Shown: positions 1 through 10,377 of the stretch, in pieces
Numbering within the stretch: the first letter of the stretch is position 1
Layout of the letters: every line of letters begins with the position of its first letter
Source: Diaporthe sp. PMI_573
Lineage: Eukaryota > Ascomycota > Sordariomycetes > Diaporthales > Diaporthaceae
Direction of reading: 5' to 3'
DNA: 64,000 nt
Assembly (NCBI GenBank): GCA_021399435.1
Contig: JAJTUP010000049.1
Coordinates: 186,001 to 250,000 of the forward strand
The notes under the pieces: model-generated
Database searches by the model: none
Seen by the model: only the letters and a program-made list of their open reading frames with translations
What the model was told of the DNA's origin: nothing
Program-made: the position numbers and the translations under genes

Positions 1-359
1 TGCTCGAAATCATCTGGCGAGTATCGCTCTGAGGAGCGTGGTGAGACATGCGACCATTCTGAGGGGATGTCGTCGGGGCGCGTTGGCAGAGGAGGCGGCT
101 CTGGACTGGCCGGATGTCCTGAGGAGTGTGAGTATGAGTCTGGATAGCTCGTCTCACCGGTGCCGTGATACGCTGTGTGTGATGCAGGCGCGTAGTATCG
201 CCCATCCGGGAGCCAGGGAGTTTCATCGTGACTGTTGTCTACGCCGTAAGAGTCGTGGGGGTCCCCATAGTCCAGGTATGGGTTGCGGGATGAAAATTGT
301 GAGTGTGGGCTCTCGCCAGTGTTGGATCCATGCATATACATGGCCTCTTGAAATGTCAT
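1..359 (-). CDS. Partial gene at left edge: disordered Ser/Pro/Tyr-rich protein, function unknown
   Basis: The minus strand is open from ATG at 359 to the left edge, giving about 119 codons without a stop, so the gene continues outside the window. The peptide is low in hydrophobic residues and rich in Ser, Pro, Tyr, His and Asp (for example PEPPPLPTRPDD and SPRSSERYSPDDF), which suggests an intrinsically disordered protein. The frame stays open upstream of the ATG for about 20 codons to a TGA near 430. Possible acceptor AGs lie in that stretch, so the ATG at 359 may be internal to an exon rather than the true start. The overlapping frames look random by comparison. I recognise no domain. Coding status is inferred from composition and frame length only. 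Confidence 0.5.
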   Translation of the reverse strand, partial: MTFQEAMYMHGSNTGESPHSQFSSRNPYLDYGDPHDSYGVDNSHDETPWLPDGRYYAPASHTAYHGTGETSYPDSYSHSSGHPASPEPPPLPTRPDDIPSEWSHVSPRSSERYSPDDFE

Positions 360-619
360 AGTGGGCAAGGCTGGCTCTGGATGACTCTGTCTCTGCCGTA
401 AGACCTGACTGAGCACAACGACTGGTCAATTTGACAATATTAAGAACAACCAAATGTTGAACCTAAATGAACAAATTCTACAAAAACGTCACTCAGGAGG
501 CTTGAGGAGTACGGCCAACCAAGATCCTTTGAGCTTGTTTCACGCGTGGTGTCGACGGCATAATACACATGACGTGGCGGTTGAGTCGAGCGTGGTCCTT
601 CCCGGTCGAAGCCACTAGA

Positions 620-1018
620 TCACCAGGGCGAGACTGGGCTCGCGAGGCTTACAAGCTTCTCCCGTACACAAGTCATGCAAAACTCCATCCCTACGTCAGA
701 GAGCACTTCAGAGTTTGGAATAAATCTCGAGAATATATGCGAGAGCAGCGTTCCTGAGCACCCTATTGCACCTTCAAATAATCCTCTGCTGTTGTTTTCT
801 CTTTGTTCGCGCATCTGGGTGAACGACATCAAGTCTGGAACCCGAGTGGACATTCCAAGCGTGGCATTGAAATGAGACACAAGAAGCTTTTCATCCCACT
901 TAGACCAACCCTCCGGCCACGCAGTAAAATCGGCTTCCGTAAAACGATAGTATAATTCAACGTCACGAAATCCAACGTGTTTTGAATGCCTTGACATCGG
1001 ACTCAGACTCGCTTTCAT
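620..1018 (-). CDS. Small hypothetical ORF, 132 aa, doubtful
   Basis: This is an ATG-initiated single-exon frame that stands divergent to the alpha/beta hydrolase gene, about 0.7 kb away. The peptide has a protein-like mix of residues (motifs such as VELYYRFTEADF and WPEGWSKWDEKLL, three cysteines near the C-terminus) and no low-complexity runs. No signal peptide or membrane helix is visible and I recognise no family. It could be a small lineage-specific gene, one exon of a longer gene, or a relic. The length alone is not convincing. Confidence 0.3.
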   Translation of the reverse strand: MKASLSPMSRHSKHVGFRDVELYYRFTEADFTAWPEGWSKWDEKLLVSHFNATLGMSTRVPDLMSFTQMREQRENNSRGLFEGAIGCSGTLLSHIFSRFIPNSEVLSDVGMEFCMTCVREKLVSLASPVSPW

Positions 1019-1725
1019 GGATCCGATTTCTAATTCTCCTCTCGCGCGAAGATCCTTCCTGCGCTAGGCAACCGCCAACTTTTCCAGGTGCAGGGATGCG
1101 AGGGATAATAGTCTACTAGTATATGGCCGTTCACATTGAGATTATCAACGTCTCTCTAGACCGATGCTCGTTCGGAAGGCTGGTCTAGACCGCACCTGCA
1201 GACAACAACTCAGAGACACCGGATAACAGCAGTAGGTACTTCTTCATTATAAATGTTCTTTGGTTCGTTCAGCCCAGACTCGACGTCTACAGTATCTTCC
1301 AAGCACGTAGTGTCAAATGAACCACTGCAGATTCCATTTAGCCAATTTCTGCCCAGAACCTAGGTAAGCACTATTAGAGTCTAATACCATAGCTCAGGTG
1401 TTCATGTTGTCCCAACTGCAAAGAAACATATGGCCCAGAGAGCTATCCGCCGATCCTCTGTCAGCTTGGTAAGCTTGCGGAATCCTTCCCCTAGGCAGTC
1501 TAGAAGTGCTCCACGAGTGGATTAGCGCCCGCTCTAAGACGCTGCGGATACCTTCATGCCGATCTGTACGGCCCTCATCGGCGGAGATGGTCCCTGGACT
1601 TATAAGGGAGCCATCTCACGCAGCATCTTGGTTCGAATGACCTTCAACTTCAAGCCACTCGTCAGTCAAGCCAACCCAAGTTCTCAAACTTGAAGAATTA
1701 AATACATCAAATCTGTGAGAAGAAA
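1019..1725. promoter_or_regulatory. Intergenic region and promoter of the alpha/beta hydrolase
   Basis: No coding frame is supported here. A TATA-like sequence (TATAAGG) lies at 1601-1607, about 120 bp before the ATG at 1726. Just upstream of it, around 1559-1571, is CCG-N7-CGG, a layout compatible with a zinc-cluster factor site but common by chance. The ATG context (AAAATGGCG) is good for fungal initiation. Confidence 0.4.
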
Positions 1726-2514
1726 ATGGCGTCCAAGACTTCCTTCATAATTGTGCCCGGCTCATTCGCCACTGCACCTATCTACGATAGCCTTGTTGCG
1801 GCCCTGAAGAAGCAGGGCCACTCGGCGCGGGCAATAGACCTCCCATCAGCAAACGACGGGTCCCGGCTGCCCGCGCCCACGGGGGAAGACGACGCCAAGC
1901 ACATCCGCGCAGAGATCACGGCCACACTCGACAGCGAGACGGAGCCCTCCGACGTGGTGGTGATGCTCCACTCGTACGCCGGCGTCCCCGGGTCCTCGGC
2001 GCTGAAGGGGCTGGGCAGGGACGACCGATCTGCAGAGGGCAAGACCACGGCGGTCGTCGGGGTGCTCTACCTCGCATCCTTTGTGCTCCCGCTGGGCGAG
2101 TCGAACCGCTCGTGGATGAGCGCCCGGGACGCAATGCCCGAGCCTTTCAAGTCGGGTGTGCCGGGGGGTTACCTACCGCCCATTGACCCATCGTTCGGGG
2201 CGCTCATCTTCAATGACCTCAAGTCTGAGGAGGAGCAGGCTCGGTACCTTGCGATGATGACGCAGCACAGCTCGGATAGCTTCGACGGCGTGGTCTCGTA
2301 CGAGGCGTGGAAGTATATTCCCAGTGTGCTGGTTATCCCAGAACACGATGTTATTGTGCCGACGCCGTTGTTGGAGGTCATGTACGAGCAGTCCGTGGCG
2401 GCTGGTGGGAAGGTCCGCAGGGTATTTGTTGAGGGCGCCGGCCATTGTGTGAATGTCAGCCGGCCGGAGTTCGTGGCTGAGGAGCTCGTCAAGTTGGCTG
2501 CTGGGGGCGAGTAA
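1726..2514 (+). CDS. Alpha/beta hydrolase fold protein, 262 aa
   Basis: This is a single-exon gene with full-length alpha/beta hydrolase architecture, close to the usual 250-280 aa of small plant-esterase-like fungal hydrolases. The N-terminal strand and oxyanion region read FIIVPGSFATAPIYD. The putative nucleophile sits in MLHSYAG at about residues 84-90. The acid is probably the Asp in VIPEHDVIVP and the base the His in GAGHCVN, followed by the family-typical RPEFVAEEL helix. The nucleophile elbow reads L-H-S-Y-A-G instead of the common G-H-S-x-G-G. There is no signal peptide, so the protein is probably cytosolic. The substrate cannot be deduced; small ester or lactone hydrolysis is the family-level expectation. 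No biosynthetic partners are adjacent. Confidence 0.88.
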   Translation: MASKTSFIIVPGSFATAPIYDSLVAALKKQGHSARAIDLPSANDGSRLPAPTGEDDAKHIRAEITATLDSETEPSDVVVMLHSYAGVPGSSALKGLGRDDRSAEGKTTAVVGVLYLASFVLPLGESNRSWMSARDAMPEPFKSGVPGGYLPPIDPSFGALIFNDLKSEEEQARYLAMMTQHSSDSFDGVVSYEAWKYIPSVLVIPEHDVIVPTPLLEVMYEQSVAAGGKVRRVFVEGAGHCVNVSRPEFVAEELVKLAAGGE

Positions 2515-3706
2515 ATGGGTGCTACGGCTTTTGGGAAGATTAATTTAAATCAGCTCGATAATGAAACAACTGGTCTGATAAACCCAAGTTCGTGGTCGGT
2601 GTTTCACGGCATGCGAAGCTGCCACCAGGCAATTACCACAGCTTTCAAAACGGTAACACAAATATGCAACGAGGACCCCGAGGTTCGACTTCCGACAAAA
2701 AGAATTGACTCGATCATGAACTGCTGTCTCAGTGACTCAAAGAAGCTACCATTCTTCAGAGTAAAAGTTCAAGCCCACTGAACGTCCCAGTACGATCCGA
2801 TAGTGCAATCCCTTGCCAACGCCTTCAGATACTCACGATTCTCCTGCGACAATGACCTCGGGATCCCCAGTCTGGTATCCTGGGAGCCAACAGCGAAGTC
2901 AACTCTGAATTTACATGAAAGCGTCTCCTTTCATTGGAGCAGAGCAAGTAAATCTGGGACTGTCAACTTCAGTCAAAGCGTTCTCATACGTAACGGCCTC
3001 GGCCTCGGGATTATAAATTGTTCACACCTTGCCTTTTCGTTCGATACGACCACCTCAAGTGCATCAAATTATCAATGGAGGCCCAGGCCTTTACGCTTAG
3101 TGCTGCCTCCCAATTCCAAAACCACGTAGAAGCTCGGCTCCTCTCTCAAACGGATGCACAGATACCAGACCGCGTGCCTAGTGTTGTGTGACCACCGTAT
3201 TGAGCCAGTTGCCTGGCGGTGGGCCTCATGCATGCCTTCTCATTTCACCAGAGCAAAGCAAAACAGGGCCCCACACCTTGGGCAGTGCTGGTTTTCTTTG
3301 TCAACCTGGGGGTGGGATTTCGTTTGCTGACCCTGGTTGAAACTGGACCTCCTGAACCACATTTGTTAACCCCCCCCCTCCTTTTGTTCCTCCCAACCCA
3401 CTCACCTTCTCTCTCAAACCGACACGACCCTGCTCTGAGCCCACGCGTACTTGACTTGTGTCTCTCAGTCCTTTCCGACGAGTCTTGATTCTTTCGAGCA
3501 TGAGTCATCATCAGATCACGTACTAGGAATGAGCCTTGCCCTGGCTTCTCCGTCGGCGACTGTGTTTACGCTACTGCTCCAACACTGCCTTTCGTACCTC
3601 AAGTGCTCCATCCCACCAGCCTCATCTGCGTGTCTGCTTCTTCTACCCATCTCCTTCCCAGCTTTTCAAACTTCGCATCGCATCACTCCGGCCCGTATCT
3701 GTCGCT
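2515..3706. other. Intergenic region with leader of the NFX1-type helicase gene
   Basis: No gene is supported in this 1.2 kb. From about 3360 the sequence becomes pyrimidine-rich (C and CT runs), as is common around transcription starts of filamentous fungal genes. It probably holds the promoter and 5' leader of the gene starting at 3707. Several short frames open here but none has coding character. Confidence 0.5.
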
Positions 3707-6700
3707 ATGGATCGCGCGATGGCCTCAACGGGCGGTGCCAGGTATGTTCCCACCCACTCCTTCCCCACCCTCTCCTTCCCCAGACTTTGCTAAATTCTTC
3801 ATTAGCTCGAGGCCATCGACGGCCAACAATCACGAGACCAACGATTTCCGTCGTGAAGATACAAGGAAGCCATGCCATTTCTACAGAGACAAAGGTCGGT
3901 GCCGCTTTGGAAACAATTGCAGATTTTCGCACGATCTATCTCGTGACACACGCGCGCCAACAAGAATGCAACAACAAGATGACCCCGCCGCTCGCGAAAG
4001 CGAGGACAGGTTGAGAACTTGGCTGAGGCTTCTCGATCGCAGCCATGTGCCCAAGGGATACAATTCCGATACGGAACGCTTCTTCGAGCTGGCGCTGGCC
4101 TTGATGGACGGGGACCTCGGTGCCTCGCAAGAAACAGTCAGAAAGCTCGCCACAGACCCCGGCCTGGAGTTTATCAAAGACGTTGCGGACAGAAGCATCC
4201 CTGAGGCCGCCGATTCTCGAACCAAGATCAACGTCTGGAAGACTCAAATCGGGCCGCTATTCCGTCTGGTCACCCATCCACGAGCTGTTGACTCAAACAT
4301 CCTAGAGCAGGAGGTGACCAACATCCAAGCGTTCATACTTGGAGTCAATGCCAGTCGTGCAGCTAAGCTGTTCGACTTCGTCGTGGGCATCGCTCAAGCC
4401 TGGCCAGACCGCACTGAGGGAAATGACACGTTGATGGATGTTCTCGAGCTATCCCTTGCCGTACTTTTTGGACTCGTCGACTGCAACACAACTAATATTA
4501 TCAATGACACATTCCGCCGCCTCGTCGAGGCATTCGGCGTTCTTCTCACTGTTTCGTCCCAGTCCGTTGACAACGTCTCCGAGCTGCAAGCTACCAGGTA
4601 TCTCGATTATCTGCATCGTCGACTCGGCGTCGGCGAGAAGATAACCGAGCACAAGGGCCACCAAGCCGCCGTGGTTCATCGCGAAAAGTTCGTGTTGTTG
4701 CAGGATCTTCCTGGGCGCCTTTCCAGAGACGGACCTCGGCATGACAATGACCATGCCGACATATCCAAGATCAAGATCATGCCGACGTATCAAGAGATTA
4801 TGGCGGTGAGAGACGAGTATCTCCCTACCATCGATTCCTCCCAGTGGCATCTGCAAGGCATACGCGGCCGAGTCGATCGAGAGTTCCGGCTCTTGAGGGA
4901 AGACACCGTGGGCCAACTTCGAGATGCCGTCGGTGATACGCTCTCGCGCCTCCGCAACCCTGGCAGCGCAGAGAATCGAGTGTCACAGAACAGCGCACGA
5001 ACCAGCACATATGACGATGCGACAGTGCAAGAGTTCAAATTGAACAAGGACAAGGGGTTGGAGATGACCATCAGGTGCAGACAGCCTGATCGAGTGAGCA
5101 TAATGAACGACAAGGAGAGGCAGCTCTGGTGGGATGAATGCAAGAGCCTCCAGCCTGGGGCGTTGGCCTGCGTCCTTGATGTGACCGGCATGATCCTGTT
5201 CTTGGTAGTGGCCGATACTACATTGAGAAGTGAGAAAGATATCAAAAAGGATCTGCATCCTGGTCTAAATGCGTGGGAACAAAACAGCCATTGCACAGAG
5301 GAATTCACTCTTTCATCAGACAAGGAATTCCTTTACGTCAACATGTACCTTGTCGGAAACTCAAGGGAAGATGTCAATTGCGTCTTGACGTGGTTTCGAG
5401 AGATAGGAAACTTTCCCAGCAGAAGTCTGGTGGAGTTCCCGGGCGTGCTGCTGCCTTCATTTCAGTACACCCTCGAGGCTCTTCAAGGGTTATCCCGCAA
5501 GCCAGACCTCCCATTTACGGATCTCATCGCCCCCGACACGCTAGGTTCTCCAAAGGAAGTCTTTGTCTCCCCACCACTTTTTGCCCGCACCCGTGGCTTT
5601 ACTTTCGACCTGCGATGCCTCACTCTGGATGGAGAAGCCCTCTCTCTTGGCCTCAATCAAATTCCCACGGCAGAAGAGGTGTCGTCCAGGACAGGCCTGG
5701 ACCCGACACAGTCTGAGGCTCTGATCAATACTCTTTCCCGTGAAATTTCATTGATGTAAGTGTTGGATGAGACAACCTGCTTCGACTAAGTGAGCTAGTT
5801 TTCAGATGACTGACAATTATTACAGCCAAGGGCCACCTGGCACAGGAAAGTCGTACACGGGCGAGAAGATCCTTAAAGTCCTTCTTGCGAACAAGGTGGA
5901 GTCAAAAATAGGGCCTATCATATGCGTCTGCTACACCAACCATGCGCTCGATCAACTGCTGGAACATCTACTCGACGATGGTATTGAGGGCATTCTTCGA
6001 ATGGGCTCACGGTCCAAGTCAGAGAGGCTTGAGGATCTCAACATCAGAGTCGTTGCGGACCAAATGTCTCAGACTAAATCCGAGAGGAAAGACATTTATC
6101 ACCATGTTGAGAGGATGAAGTATTTGGAGGCGGAAATTACCAGACTACTGAGTCAGCTGTCGCTTTGCAATTCGCCATCGACGATGCGGTCACATCTGTC
6201 CTCGTCTCACCCGGCTCGTTTCAAAGAGATATTCTCGATTGAGGAAGACGGCTGGCAAAAAGTTAAGAACAGGCGTCACGATGCCATGCGACAGTGGCTG
6301 CAGGGAGGGTTCGGTCTGGGATCTGATCCGCACGAGGATCCGCCCTCCATTGAAGAGCTCAAACGGAAACGGTCAAATCTCCACAGATGCTGGTCGCTGG
6401 AAATAAGAGACCCGATCATCACCAAGCTCATTCACACCCTCGAAGAGCACGAAGGGACCAGGGTCCGTCGCAACCGAATCAGACAAGACGTACGACGCCG
6501 ATGTCTGCAGCAAGCTAGTATTATCGGCGTCACGACAACAGGGCTTGCGCGAGAGCTTGAAATGCTGCGCAAGGTTCGCACCAAGGTCATGCTCTGTGAA
6601 GAAGCTGGTGAAGTGCTCGAGGCTCACCTCCTGACAGCCATTTTACCTTCTGTAGAGCAGGCAATACTGATTGGCGACCATGAGCAGCTGCGTCCCCAGA

Positions 6701-9700
6701 TACAGAATTACCAGCTTCAAAGCGCAAACCCGAAGGGACGCCAGTATTCGCTGGACATGTCGCTGTTTGAGCGTCTCGTTCAACCGCCCCTCTCTAGCGA
6801 TCCCAGGCTTCCTGTCAGCGTACTCGAGACCCAGAGACGCATGCATCCTTCCATCGCTGAGATGGTCCGGTCGACTCTCTACAGAACTCTCAAAGACGCT
6901 GGTCGTGTCTCCGAATATCCCCAGGTTGTAGGAATGCGACGTCGGCTCTTCTGGCTCCACCACGAAGCACTCGAGGCCGGCACTGCAGCAGATGATGCCC
7001 ACACCACGTCACACTCGAATGACTACGAGGTAGAAATGACTGCTTGCCTTGTATCTCATCTTGTCAGGCAGGGGGAGTACAGCCCAGAGGACATTGCTGT
7101 CTTGACACCTTACCTCGGCCAGATTCAGAGGCTCCGCTCGCGATTGGCAGCAGAGGTAACGTTTGCAGTCAGTCTCGACGATCGCGACCTGGACGAGCTG
7201 GAAGAGCTAGGGACGACCGAGCCCGACAAGCCACTTCAGCCACACCACCTGTCAGTTTCCAAGACGACTCTTGCAAAGAGTGTCAGGCTGGCTACGGTTG
7301 ATAATTTTCAAGGGGAGGAGGCCAAGGTTGTCATCATTTCTCTCGTCCGGAGCAACCCCCAGAATCAATGCGGCTTCCTCAGCACTTCGAACCGAATCAA
7401 TGTTCTTCTGTCGCGAGCCAAGCATGGATGCTACATTATTGGCAATTCCAAGACATGCAGCAATGTACAAATGTGGAATCAGATTATCCATTTGTTGCAG
7501 GCGAACAATAACTTTGGGGACAAACTTGAGCTTCAATGTCCTCGCCATCCTGATACGCCCATCCTCGTCTCCCAGCCCGAGCATTTCGCGCTGCTCTCAC
7601 CTGATGCTGGCTGCAACTTGCGCTGCGACCGTCGCTTGGAGTGTGGCCATGCGTGCCACGGACCGTGCCACTCGGACCTCATCCATAAGGCAGTCAAATG
7701 CATCGAGGAGTGCCCTCGGACCAAGAAGGGTTGCGATCACCCCTGCCCGCTGCAGTGTGGAGACCCATGCGAAGACAAGTGCCATGCCATTTTAAAAGAC
7801 ATCAATTTGGAGCTTCGTTGTGGCCACATAATGAAGACAGCTGAGTGCTGGCAGGTCCAAAACCCGGCGTCGGTCCCTTGTCGAGAGAAGGTACAGAAGG
7901 AGGTGCCCGGATGCGGTCACACTGTGGTTCTTCCTTGTCTCACGAACGTCCAGACTTCATCGTTCGCGTGCGCGGCCGAATGCGGGCAGATTCTTCCTTG
8001 CGGTCACACGTGTCACACCATTTGCCGCAGGTGCAACATCCGCAGAGAGGGCCAGATTACAGAGACAAACCATGGAATCTGCCAGCAAATATGCGATCGA
8101 AATTTGACAACATGCCAGCACACATGTCAGCAGCTCTGTCACGGCGAGAAAAAGTGCGCTCCTTGCAACAGGCCCTGCGAGGCCCGCTGCAGCCACTCCC
8201 GTTGCAGTAAGTTGTGTCATGAACCTTGCGCGCCCTGTGCCGAGAAAGAGTGTGCCTCGCGCTGCCCTCATGACCAGTGCACCATGCCCTGCGCTGCTCC
8301 ATGCGATTGGATCCCTTGCTCCAAGAGGTGCACACTGGCATTGAGCTGTGGACATCAGTGTCCCTCTCTATGTGGCGAGATTTGTCCGGATGGACGATAC
8401 TGCCGGGACTGTGGCTCGGCGGAAATCCTTTCCACTGTTGTCGATTTGCTCGAGATGAAGGAATACCGGGAAGTCGGCATTGATGATACACCATGCATCT
8501 TCCCTGACTGTGGCCATTTCTTGACTGTGGAATCAATGGACGGGCAGATGAGCATGCACGAGCATTACGAGCTTGACGATAATGACATCCCGGTAGGCAT
8601 TTCGGCTACCGCCAAGCCATTTTCCATGGACGAGGTCAAACTCTGCTCAACGTGTCGTGGCTCTCTGCGCAACATCTCCCGGTACGGCCGAATTATCCGT
8701 CGTGCGACACTGGACGAGGTGACCAAAAAGTTCATCTCGTGGTCTGCTACTCGGCATCTTGAGCTTGCGGAAGACCTCATCAAGGCACAAAACAAGCTGG
8801 AGCACAGCATTGACCAGGTACAGGATATCGGCCGAGCCGGCCGACTTGCTCTCTCTGGCGCTGTCTTCACCCAATTTCAGAATTTGAGGAAGTGGGTCGG
8901 CCAGAAGCGATACGATGGCTTGATGCAAACATACATCAACATCCAAAATTTCGTGAATCAGGTCAGCATACAGGAGCAGCCCTTCCACAGGGTGTTTGAG
9001 TTTGTGCGCCATGCAAAAAGGCACAAGACGACAAGTGGCGCCTTGGAATACGACCAGGACATCATCCAGCTTCGAGGATATCTGCTGGCGCTTTCACTCC
9101 TCCTGAAGTGCAATATAGCCATTCTCTCTGACTTCACGAGCCTTTGGAAAGCATCGAGCATGATCCAAACGAATATTAGCATCGACTTCGACGCCAACTT
9201 CAACCTTTGCAACAAGCTCATCCAGGGCGCCGTCGATACTAGTCGTCCCCAGCTCCGGGCTGAGGGCCACGTCTACTCGGCCCAGCTGTGTGCCTTCGCC
9301 CTTTCCCTGAGCCCCGCGCAGGCAGCCTCGAAGTCTGTTTATGCATCCGTCCCGGGCGCCTTCCCCGAAGCAGGGACGGAAGCCGCGCGCGACACAGAAG
9401 GAGGGCCAGAGAGTCAGCATGAGTATCTCAAGAAGAAGGGCTTCGATCATGTCGCCCGCGCACGCGGCCTCCTCGAGACTACACATGCAGAGTCCAGACA
9501 CGTGATGGAGGCGGAACTCGAAGCTGCCGAGACCGTTCTGCAGGGAGGCGTCTTCTACCGCCCGGTCACGACTGATGAGATGCGCGCCGTGTATGGTGCT
9601 ATGGCGGCCGAGTTTCACGGCACGGGCCACTGGTACACGTCTGAGCTTGGTCACCCTTTTACGGTGGGCGAGTGTGGCATGCCCATGGAGGAGGCGCGCT

Positions 9701-9813
9701 GCCCGGAGTGTGGGTCTCCTGTCGGCGGGCAGGATCATGAACCTGCTGATGGTGTTAGGCGGGCTGGTGGGATTGAGGAGCTCGCTAGGGGTGTGGATGG
9801 CATGAAGGTTTGA
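3707..9813 (+). CDS. NFX1-type zinc-finger SF1 helicase (ZNFX1/Hrr1-like) with CCCH and RZ fingers, 1990 aa
   Basis: I read three exons: 3707-3741, 3806-5755 and 5826-9813. Intron 1 (GTATGT to TTAG) places MDRAMASTGGA in front of the body. Intron 2 (GTAAGT to ACAG) restores the helicase motif I, IQGPPGTGKS, at about residue 662. Domain order: a CCCH finger (C35, C44, C50, H54), a long divergent region, then the SF1 helicase core with CEEAGEVLE (motif II, DEAG-like), GDHEQLRPQ (III), VDNFQGEEAKVVIISLVR (V) and NVLLSRAKHG (VI). A long array of NFX1-type Cys/His fingers follows (genomic about 7600-8400), then an extended helical region and a C-terminal RZ-type finger (GHWYTSELGHPF..CPECG). Related proteins, human ZNFX1 and fission yeast Hrr1, act with RNA silencing or antiviral RNA pathways. 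A role here in RNA surveillance or silencing is inference. The first expected Cys of the RZ finger is Ser. Confidence 0.92.
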
Positions 9814-10377
9814 GTGTGGGTTCGTGTTCCTTGTGTGGCATGTCATAGTGTCCAGGCCATTTGTGGTTGGAAGGGGTTCTTGCCTCTTCGGTTTCTTTTC
9901 TACTTTCCCCATGCTCTTGATGCTTGAGTCGTTCGAGTGAGTGCCTTAATTTGTATTTCGGTGGATAAATGACTGTACTAAATTTTATTCTCATAGTCTT
10001 GCTCGCCAGGTTCCTCGTTGGGTTGCAGTGTTTGTACCTGGCTTTGAGCGATCGACGAATGTCTCGAAAAAGACCCTCTCTGCTTGGTCCCAAGGCTGTA
10101 GCTGAAGTCAAGGTTTCTCATACATTTCAAACTGTTCAAGACCACAATTCGCTGCCGTTCTACCCTCCTGCCTTTCCGTTCTCCTCTCTTTGCCTCCTGA
10201 CCCCCAGTGCCACTACCATCCTGCCCTTATACCGGACGTGTCCATAGCTCCTCAACGGGCACACCACACATGCAAGACTGGTACTGTATTCTGACCAGGG
10301 GTCCTTTGTCTCCTCAAATTTGCATGTCCCTGCCGGTCCGACGAATTTAGCATTCGACGAGACCCAGACATCAGCCC
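9814..10377. other. Convergent intergenic region
   Basis: This stretch lies between the 3' ends of the helicase gene (+) and the HET gene (-) and should hold both 3' UTRs. I see no coding frame or structured element in it. Confidence 0.5.

Noticed and set aside
9094..9912. 272-aa antisense frame over the helicase C-terminus
   Set aside because: The sense frame has clear domains through this region, so the antisense frame is a shadow.
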